A program made the translations under genes and the position numbers. From contig NZ_NPEA01000003.1 in assembly GCF_002812205.1 (NCBI RefSeq), positions 62,001-126,000 of the forward strand: a stretch of 64,000 nucleotides of DNA, read 5' to 3'. Source of the DNA: Leptospira neocaledonica (lineage in GTDB: Bacteria > Spirochaetota > Leptospiria > Leptospirales > Leptospiraceae). Shown here piece by piece: positions 58,001 through 64,000 of the stretch; within the stretch, counting starts at the first letter, position 1; each line of letters starts with the position of its first letter. The notes beneath the pieces are model-generated. The model saw only the letters and a list, made by a program, of their open reading frames with translations. It ran no database searches and was not told where the DNA came from.

Positions 58001-59664
58001 GCGATCAGATTTACGGTTAACTTTGCTTCTTTCCCAGGTTCATATACGGAGTTATCCTTGGAGATCCTAACAAAAAATGCACTTCGATTTACGGAAAAGG
58101 AAGCAGATCCATCCAAGGTCATGTCCTCTGACTGAACGGAAGCGATGATAGTATAAACAGAATCCGCATCCGATTTATCCGGTTTAAAGCTGATAGAATA
58201 TTGTCCCTTGGAATCTAACTTTCCTTTTCCATCCAAAACCAATTCTTGTTTATCACTTTGTCCGGACTGTTCCAAATAATCGGAAGAAGCATCGAAATTA
58301 ATCGTTCCTACAGGAGAATAGTCGAATTTAGGCCTGCGAAATACTCTATAAGCAACCTCTTGCCCGGCTACCGGTTGGCCGTAATAATACCTTGCCTTTA
58401 CAAGAGCATTTACTTCTTCTCTTTGTAAATAATTGGATTTAGGAACAGATACCGATACCAAGAAGGTCGGTTTTTTATAAGCCTCCACCGCAAATTCGGT
58501 TTGGAAAGTTTTATCACGGAAATTTAATATAAGAGAATAATTTCCTAGAGTAGCATTTGCAGATTCAGGAACTACAAATTCTCCTGAAAAAGTTCCGTTA
58601 TCTCCGGAAATATTGATCGGAACGCTAGGAATAGAAGTTTCTCCCTGCTCGCTTGCAACCGCAATCACACCGGTGCCGGAGATAGTTCTATAATCGTCTT
58701 GGGAAAAGTTTCTAACAATTCCTTTAAAGTAAACAGTATCTCCCGGTCTATATACGGGACGATCTGTATAAATATAAGCTCTTGGTCCACCTTCTCCATA
58801 AAAGGAACTGGAATAAAATTCAGGATCGGAAACCGAATATTCTCCATTCTTATGAGCGAGAACTAAACCTTTTACGGGACTTCTTCCCTTATAAAAGTAA
58901 GTTCCATCAGAGCTTGTTTTTCCAGTTTGGAATGCTTGGCCATTCTCTAAATTAAAAAGAGTCAGGTCTACATCGGAAACTGGCTCTCCGCTATCTTTAC
59001 GGCCCACATACACGAATGTCTCTGCGTCCGATTGTTTTACTAAAAAATTCAGACCGGATTTAATCAGGATTGTATAAGCCAACTGAGATCCGGAAACTCC
59101 TTCTACAAGGTAAACACCATTGTCTCGGATCGGGACAGGGATCCTACGATACGCCCAAAAAGAAGTTACAGTGGGAATGGAGAATGTAGCGACCAATTCT
59201 TGGTCTTTTAAAATAGCAGGGACCGCTAAAGGTTTATATTCATCAGGTTTTTCATAATCAATTCCTAATGTCTTTTTCAATTCGGACCTTGTTTTGGAAT
59301 TGAATTCTTTTCTAGCAACCTTACGAAAATTGTAAGTGAATTTATCTACAGTTCTTGTAAAGAGTGCGATCGGATTTCCGAAGGCTCCGTCATTATTCTC
59401 TTGGACCAATCTTTCCTTTACTTTCTTGGTCAAGAACGCTTGCGGATCGGCAATCTTATATACTCTAAATTCGTAATTTACAGTTCCGTTTCCTTCCAGA
59501 TTTACATAAGCATTTTCACCGGAGCCAAAACTGCGATCCGTTCCCAGATAAAATGCAGCGGAACCGAATAGATTCGGTTTCACATAAAATAATCCTAATG
59601 CAAAGATCAAAATTGCGAGAAAAGAGAATATTATCTTTTTACGATCCGATACACGAGTTCTCAT
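55048..59664 (-). CDS. Bacterial alpha-2-macroglobulin (YfaS-like) with intact thioester motif
   Basis: 1538 residues. An N-terminal membrane anchor without lipobox (IIFSFLAILIFALGLFYV) is followed by macroglobulin repeats (YIYTDRPVYRPGDTVYFKG). Next come a bait-type region, the A2M family block (SYWNAKVKTGPDGTATVSFNLPDNLTSWRVTAIA) and the thioester at Cys1075-Val-Glu-Gln1078 in DYPYGCVEQTMSRFYP. The thioester domain continues (TDGGFGWFEGG) to a C-terminal receptor-like domain. Such proteins trap proteases by covalent linkage and are thought to protect the bacterial envelope. Central gene of the cluster. Confidence 0.95.
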   Translation of the reverse strand: MRTRVSDRKKIIFSFLAILIFALGLFYVKPNLFGSAAFYLGTDRSFGSGENAYVNLEGNGTVNYEFRVYKIADPQAFLTKKVKERLVQENNDGAFGNPIALFTRTVDKFTYNFRKVARKEFNSKTRSELKKTLGIDYEKPDEYKPLAVPAILKDQELVATFSIPTVTSFWAYRRIPVPIRDNGVYLVEGVSGSQLAYTILIKSGLNFLVKQSDAETFVYVGRKDSGEPVSDVDLTLFNLENGQAFQTGKTSSDGTYFYKGRSPVKGLVLAHKNGEYSVSDPEFYSSSFYGEGGPRAYIYTDRPVYRPGDTVYFKGIVRNFSQDDYRTISGTGVIAVASEQGETSIPSVPINISGDNGTFSGEFVVPESANATLGNYSLILNFRDKTFQTEFAVEAYKKPTFLVSVSVPKSNYLQREEVNALVKARYYYGQPVAGQEVAYRVFRRPKFDYSPVGTINFDASSDYLEQSGQSDKQELVLDGKGKLDSKGQYSISFKPDKSDADSVYTIIASVQSEDMTLDGSASFSVNRSAFFVRISKDNSVYEPGKEAKLTVNLIAYDKTLSEVERQKMVGNRNVDLILYNRDIQFVKEANRSKISSLSVMTSASGVGTASFTIPKRGQFVLVAETKDPNGNLTKSETFFWASSVSDSIEIPFKDITLKPGKDIYSVGDTAEILVLSPVSNGHMVLTLEGNRIFKKEVVKMKGNALKYAVPITAEMSPNFTLSAVQFSGNDVYKSQVRVVAPPEQKFLKVALEPGHKVYRPGDKAEIRLKTTGLGGNGVSAEVSLAIVDEAIYQIKEEKTPNIGTFFYHPRRNNVQTTLASAYKFFGYSENKRLKLALGKKGDSVYSAMKNEDQARDRFKDTSYWNAKVKTGPDGTATVSFNLPDNLTSWRVTAIAITPDTKVGRGQTSFVTKKDLMILGGMPRFIIKGETQKVSATISNQSPSKLPIKVTVKAEGAKILGNSETTINLEPGQNQSLHFDVQTLADPKIKSAKISILAAASGYQDLLKSEIPLKTWGLPKTISDSLGMEEGEHSGVLNLEAPKELGDPRLEVRLSPASLPALRQSLDYLADYPYGCVEQTMSRFYPLLSAQKAGFINERLRKELPKMIDIGLKRVSELQRTDGGFGWFEGGVESDVLMSAYVYRGLAVSQKNGAKVPAPVLSRARAYLYDVLGKGDLSPNAKAYIIFSLSEGGNLEDSILDGLVKSSAKLNQYGQALLALTLANKGKKAEASTWFKKGVETSGFGKKPFFKLTSYGKNPRWEEDRIETISALLSAGVRLGEDKVILANLASSLLSNRIELAWNNSRDTSAAVLALSEFLASIRESETPANVEIILNGTSLKTVTLPPKSEQGELYKIPIPSELIRSGPNKVEVLKKDGPVLYATASLYYTDRSKKIQTYSNGIKVKRTYYKLKVESNDITPVESKTFQPGDLVMVEVSVQKEGDADSYYQVEDSLLPGFSFLQRDAEYYAGDLKMEYLSRQIYDDRAVFFVGGPTKEFKVRYFIRAEVGGKYKVIPARASLMYYSEVTGASSDDEINVQ

Positions 59665-59674
59665 TCTGAAATTC

Positions 59675-60640
<966 letters not shown>

Positions 60641-61135
60641 TTAATAGCCCAAGGCCTTTCTGATCTTTTCCGGAATATCTTCGAATTTAGGATACTTATG
60701 TTTTTTGCCGTCTGGAAAGATTACATAGTAAGTTCCGTTCAGAACTTCCATATAATAATTTCCTTTCTTCTTTTGTCCTATAGAAGTTTTATCCATTTCC
60801 TTGACCATTGCCTGGTACCTAGGAGGAAGGACCTGCCAAGAACCATAGACCTGAATCTCTCCAGCATGATTCACGGTGTACAAACCATTTTCATGCATGA
60901 TTTTGATCCCGTTATAATCGAATACTTCTAGAACATTTACTTTAGGTTCTTTCTTTTTCGGTTTTTCGTTCGGATCAAAACTCATAGGTTCTTCCGAAGG
61001 AATATCATAACGAACTACCGATTTAGAATCGTGTCTTCGGTTTCTAGTGAGAAGAATATAAAGATAGGAAAGACCGGACAAAGCCAGCGCAGCAAAAATC
61101 AAATAATCAAAATGTCTGGCTATCCATCCCATCAC
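60641..61135 (-). CDS. Membrane-anchored hypothetical protein
   Basis: 164 residues. One N-terminal membrane segment (YLIFAALALSGLSYLYILL) and a cytoplasmic or periplasmic body with a basic-proline linker (EKPKKKEPKVNVLEVF). The C-terminal part is a beta-rich tail (YYMEVLNGTYYVIFPDGKKHKYPKFEDIPEKIRKALGY). No family recognised. It overlaps the upstream gene by four bases and belongs to the macroglobulin cluster by position only. Confidence 0.65.
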   Translation of the reverse strand: MMGWIARHFDYLIFAALALSGLSYLYILLTRNRRHDSKSVVRYDIPSEEPMSFDPNEKPKKKEPKVNVLEVFDYNGIKIMHENGLYTVNHAGEIQVYGSWQVLPPRYQAMVKEMDKTSIGQKKKGNYYMEVLNGTYYVIFPDGKKHKYPKFEDIPEKIRKALGY

Positions 61136-61461
61136 TTCAATCTATACTCGATTGCCTTACATGCAAACGGAACCGGATCTCCTGCCTGCGTCCAGAAGCT
61201 ACATTTTTCGAAAGCGACTGAGGCAACACAATTGTCCACATCCTTCTTCCTTTGTTTTCCGGGAACAAAAGAGGTGATCTGTCTACTCGATCCGCATTCG
61301 GCATCTTTTGCGGCATAAGCTACCATGATCTTAGTAGCTGCTTCTCCAAAGGAATAAAAGTCGTCGTCCACGTCTGAACAATCCGACAAACCGAATAGTA
61401 CAATTATAAGAAGGATCAGACTTTTATAGGAAGTTCTAAAATTCACACTCTTAGATTTCAT
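61132..61461 (-). CDS. Small cysteine-containing lipoprotein, hypothetical
   Basis: 109 residues from the ATG at 61461; a further ATG at 61497 would lie 47 bases inside the upstream gene. The signal ends in LFGLSDC, a spirochaete-type lipobox. Four more cysteines (AECGSS, DNCVAS, EKCSFW, FACKAI) probably form disulfides in the periplasm. No family recognised. Overlaps both neighbours, so translationally coupled. Confidence 0.62.
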   Translation of the reverse strand: MKSKSVNFRTSYKSLILLIIVLFGLSDCSDVDDDFYSFGEAATKIMVAYAAKDAECGSSRQITSFVPGKQRKKDVDNCVASVAFEKCSFWTQAGDPVPFACKAIEYRLK

Positions 61462-62032
61462 ACTCCGGCTTCTTAGGTAATAATCGTATTTTTTCATCCA
61501 AAGGAAGATCTACTTCTCCTAAAACGGTTTTGTATCTTACGCTACCTTTCATTCTCAAATTCGGATCTTTTCCGGCAATGAGGTTCGTGACTACTAAAAT
61601 TCCAAGTAATAGTTTATCCTTGTTTTCTCTCTTTTCAAAGCTTGTTTCTATCTTGAGTTGGATCACGGTTTTAGAAAAAGCAGGGACTTCAGTTTCTTCT
61701 TCCGAGATGACCCTGGCTAATTCGGCTTCTTTTCCGTCAGTGCCTGAGGTAAAAACACCAAGATCGAACTTATAAATTTTAACAGAAGAATCGTTCGGAT
61801 TCTCTATCTCCAATTTAGATATCATTACGATCTTTGGAGAAGGTGGAAAAGGCAGAATTTCCACTTTTTCCGTTTTGGTTTCTATAATCCTAAACTTACA
61901 AGTCTGTAATTTTTTAACATTCTCCCTTAGGTCCAGTAGGCAGGAATTAAAAAGGATACCAGTTCCTAAAACTAAAACCCAAGGTCGAAATATTTGCCTC
62001 GTACCGGATGAGATTCCCATCAAAGCTCCCAT
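61451..62032 (-). CDS. LEA14-like (WHy-domain pattern) lipoprotein
   Basis: 193 residues; ATG at 62032 overlaps the upstream gene by 13 bases (62017 is an alternative). Lipobox LFNSC. The body resembles LEA-2/WHy domains: SKLEIENPNDSSVKIYKFDLGVF, then TEVPAFSKTVIQLKIE, and SVRYKTVLGEVDLPLDEKIRLL. Such domains occur in stress and envelope proteins without known catalysis. Periplasmic, lipid-anchored. Confidence 0.68.
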   Translation of the reverse strand: MGALMGISSGTRQIFRPWVLVLGTGILFNSCLLDLRENVKKLQTCKFRIIETKTEKVEILPFPPSPKIVMISKLEIENPNDSSVKIYKFDLGVFTSGTDGKEAELARVISEEETEVPAFSKTVIQLKIETSFEKRENKDKLLLGILVVTNLIAGKDPNLRMKGSVRYKTVLGEVDLPLDEKIRLLPKKPEYEI

Positions 62033-63048
62033 CCGTTAGAAATCAGGACCTTTCCTCTAGTCATATTATTTGCATATTCTTGGATCGCTTTGTCCGCTTC
62101 TTTGAGCGGATATTTAGCTGCGATCTCGGTTTGGAATTCTTTTCCTAAAAGGGAACGGATCTCAGAAGTGATCCTCCAAATTTTAAAAGGACTTTGCTGA
62201 GGCATCCAAGAAGAAAGCCAGTAACCTTCTATCTTTTTGTCCTGAAAAATACCAAGTCCTGCATGGTAAGAAATAGGCTCTTCTGATAATGCGCCGTAAA
62301 CCACACATTTACTTCCGTAAGGCATAGCGGCCAACGCTCTTCCCGTAATCTCTCCTGCAACTGCATCCAGCATAATAGTAGCATTCAGTTTATTAGAAAG
62401 AACTCTAAGTTCTCTATCGAAATTAGGAGAGCTGGAATCCAATACATGTTCTGCACCCAAAGATTTAAGAAGATCCACCTGTTCTTTTCTTCTTACCACA
62501 TGAATGCCAGGGATTCCTTTTTTATTAGAAAGCCTTAATAACATTTTTCCCAAGGCAGAAGCGGCAGCTGTTTGAACATATGCCTTATGTTTTTCTCGGA
62601 TCACTTGATCAAGTAATGCCCAAGCAGTGATAGGGTTTACGAATAAACAAGCACCTTGCTCCAGGCTTACATCTTTTCCTAAAGTAAAACAAGAATATGC
62701 ATCAGTGATCATGTATTCTGCATAAGGTCCGTCACCTTTATTCGGAGCCACGCATGCAACTGGTTTACCCACTAAAGAATTTGCTCTCCAGCCTCCGCCG
62801 CTTGCAATCACCAAGCCGCTTCCTTCAAAACCGGGAACAACAGGAAGTTTTTTCTTAATTCCATACAATCCTCTCATGAACATTAGATCGGATGGATTGA
62901 TGGAGCCTGAATGTACCTTAAGTAAAACCTCTCCCTTCTTTAAAGGTTTAAGTTCTTTTTCTACAATCTTAGCTCTTCCAGGTTCGTTGCTGTATTCTTT
63001 CAATTCGTATGCGAGATACGATTTTGGTAGTTCGAATTTTTTTGCCAT
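62020..63048 (-). CDS. Zinc-binding-dehydrogenase-like MDR oxidoreductase
   Basis: 342 residues of the medium-chain dehydrogenase/reductase type. GroES-like N-terminal half (GEVLLKVHSGSINPSDLMFMRGLYG, VVPGFEGSGLVI), then a nucleotide-binding half (NPITAWALLDQV, KSLGAEHVLDSSS). No catalytic zinc cysteines are seen, so it is closer to quinone oxidoreductases or enoyl reductases. Substrate unknown; NADPH expected. Follows the ferredoxin gene by 12 bases. Confidence 0.87.
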   Translation of the reverse strand: MAKKFELPKSYLAYELKEYSNEPGRAKIVEKELKPLKKGEVLLKVHSGSINPSDLMFMRGLYGIKKKLPVVPGFEGSGLVIASGGGWRANSLVGKPVACVAPNKGDGPYAEYMITDAYSCFTLGKDVSLEQGACLFVNPITAWALLDQVIREKHKAYVQTAAASALGKMLLRLSNKKGIPGIHVVRRKEQVDLLKSLGAEHVLDSSSPNFDRELRVLSNKLNATIMLDAVAGEITGRALAAMPYGSKCVVYGALSEEPISYHAGLGIFQDKKIEGYWLSSWMPQQSPFKIWRITSEIRSLLGKEFQTEIAAKYPLKEADKAIQEYANNMTRGKVLISNGWEL

Positions 63049-63060
63049 TTGATTACCCTC

Positions 63061-63381
63061 TCACTCTTCGTCCTTTAACGTCAGATGCCGGATCGCTTCC
63101 GGTTTATTTTCTAGTATATGATTTTGAATAAATACTTCTGCGTCTTCTTGTGTTTTGATAGAAAACCAAAGTCCTTCCGGATAAGAAACCTGTACAGGAC
63201 CTAATTCGCAACGATCCAAACATCCCGATTTTTGGATACGGATCTTACCTTTTAATCCAAGTTCTTGTACTCTCTTTTTCATATAAGCGAGTAATTGAGG
63301 AGATCCTTTCGGGCCACAAGAAGGCCTTTCTCCTTCCGCTCTGACATTCTCGCAGACAAAAACATGCTTATCAAAATACAT
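63061..63381 (-). CDS. Thioredoxin-like [2Fe-2S] ferredoxin
   Basis: 106 residues. Cysteines at the start (HVFVCENVRAEGERPSCGPKGS) and in QKSGCLDRCELGPVQVSYPEGLWF fit the thioredoxin-fold [2Fe-2S] ferredoxin, which relates to the NuoE subunit. Possibly an electron partner for the oxidoreductase gene that follows. First gene of the long minus-strand run ending at 50777. Confidence 0.88.
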   Translation of the reverse strand: MYFDKHVFVCENVRAEGERPSCGPKGSPQLLAYMKKRVQELGLKGKIRIQKSGCLDRCELGPVQVSYPEGLWFSIKTQEDAEVFIQNHILENKPEAIRHLTLKDEE

Positions 63382-63544
63382 TAGAGCCTTGCCTTTCCTC
63401 CTAATTTCCTATATAGGCAAAAGCTTTGAACCCATTTTTTCGGAGAATAGTTTGAAGCTCTAACGGTTGCCAGAACCTAAAAAAGATTTTTTTATGGTCT
63501 AAGAGGCTCGATTCGCGAGTATTTACTCATATTTGGAGAATAGG

Positions 63545-64000
63545 ATGAAACGATCCGTACTACTAATTTTATTATCTTCATTATTATATTCCCTTTCTTT
63601 CTGCAAAAAGGAAGAGAAGCCTGTATTGGAGACCGAAAAACCTCTTTTCGAAAAAGTTTTGTCGGAAAACGATAAGATAATTCAACTTCTCTTAACAACA
63701 GAAGGAGTTTCGCCTGATGTAAGCGGATTAATTTCTTCCTTAAATTCTTTGGGAGAAGTAAAAGGTGGCTTGGAATCTTTTGCCATAGATATGAAGAATG
63801 TACTAGAAGAGGCAAAATCGTCGGATGTGAAAGTATCCTTTGAGGCCTATTCCAAGTTTAGCGAAGTTTTGGCGAATACTATGAAGGTCCACGGATTACA
63901 GTCTGGAAGAAACCGTTTCTATTGTCCAATGGTCAAAAAGACATGGGTATTTTCCGGTATGAAAATCCTAAATCCTTACGCTCCGGATATGCGTGATTGT
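63545..64000 (+). CDS. DUF3347-like lipoprotein (3' end cut off by window edge)
   Basis: 152 residues present, open to the window end. ATG at 63545 with GGAG upstream. The signal ends in LYSLSFC (lipobox, Cys20). A helical region (residues 25-115) is followed by NRFYCPMVKKTWVFSGMKILNPYAPDMRDC, the typical DUF3347 ending with Cys and Met that suggests copper or another soft metal. This domain is often linked to CusB-type efflux. Periplasmic. The opposite-strand open frame here is a shadow. Confidence 0.8.
   Translation, partial: MKRSVLLILLSSLLYSLSFCKKEEKPVLETEKPLFEKVLSENDKIIQLLLTTEGVSPDVSGLISSLNSLGEVKGGLESFAIDMKNVLEEAKSSDVKVSFEAYSKFSEVLANTMKVHGLQSGRNRFYCPMVKKTWVFSGMKILNPYAPDMRDC

Noticed and set aside
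63492..63815. 107-codon minus-strand frame at the right edge
   Set aside because: Antisense to the DUF3347-like lipoprotein, which has signal peptide, SD site and conserved C-terminal motif.

Overview
The window reads as chromosomal DNA from a spirochaete of the genus Leptospira. Supporting signs are a lone 5S rRNA gene with its own terminator and no 16S or 23S beside it, many exported proteins with loose spirochaete-type lipoboxes, a eukaryote-like (type II) NADP isocitrate dehydrogenase, frequent TTG/GTG starts, and many small exported proteins without a recognisable family. Base composition looks to be in the low forties percent G+C by eye. No species is claimed. No integrase, transposase, phage gene or CRISPR array was seen, so this looks like core genome with scattered lineage-specific genes.

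Region by region. 1-7 kb: a truncated neutral ceramidase-like lipoprotein, a hotdog thioesterase-like protein, the complete glycine cleavage operon gcvT-gcvH-gcvP, and a Lys/Asp-repeat secreted protein. 7-8 kb: a candidate small RNA with its own promoter and terminator, then the 5S rRNA gene. 8-9.5 kb: three overlapping genes (BFD-like ferredoxin, RibD_C reductase, monofunctional peptidoglycan glycosyltransferase). 9.7-18 kb: a UMF1-type transporter, several lipoproteins, two DUF3052-like paralogues, a possible ATP-grasp protein, a cytochrome oxidase subunit IV-like protein and a tandem hemerythrin. 18-25 kb (minus strand): queE and a SNF2/RapA-like helicase overlapping by four bases, then pheT and a gamma carbonic anhydrase. 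25-34.5 kb: a hybrid histidine kinase, an FGE-sulfatase-fold protein, an SDR enzyme, DUF2889, tRNA-Thr, an M23 peptidase, an AEC transporter overlapping an ankyrin protein, and a LOG-family protein. 35-45 kb: a beta-barrel protein, a DUF6580-like membrane protein, mazG with an extra C-terminal region, a double receiver protein, icd, an ECF sigma factor with a small membrane protein, and hypotheticals. 45-50.8 kb: lnt, then a cell-envelope operon murA / multi-cluster ferredoxin / SpoIID / HExxH protein.

50.8-63.4 kb is a dense minus-strand run of eleven genes. Its core matches the Escherichia coli yfaA/Q/P/S/T set: a giant bacterial alpha-2-macroglobulin with an intact thioester motif, two tandem DUF2135 proteins, a DUF1175 protein, a penicillin-binding transpeptidase-like protein and a DUF2138-like membrane protein. 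It looks like a periplasmic envelope-defence or repair module. The window closes with a truncated lipoprotein carrying a DUF3347-like metal-site motif.

The items most worth following up are the orphan small RNA or mini-ORF at 7.24-7.38 kb, the hairpin that would bury the Shine-Dalgarno sequence of the tandem hemerythrin gene, the duplicated YfaP-type A2M cluster, the QueE-SNF2 helicase pairing, and MurA with Asp instead of Cys in its active-site loop.
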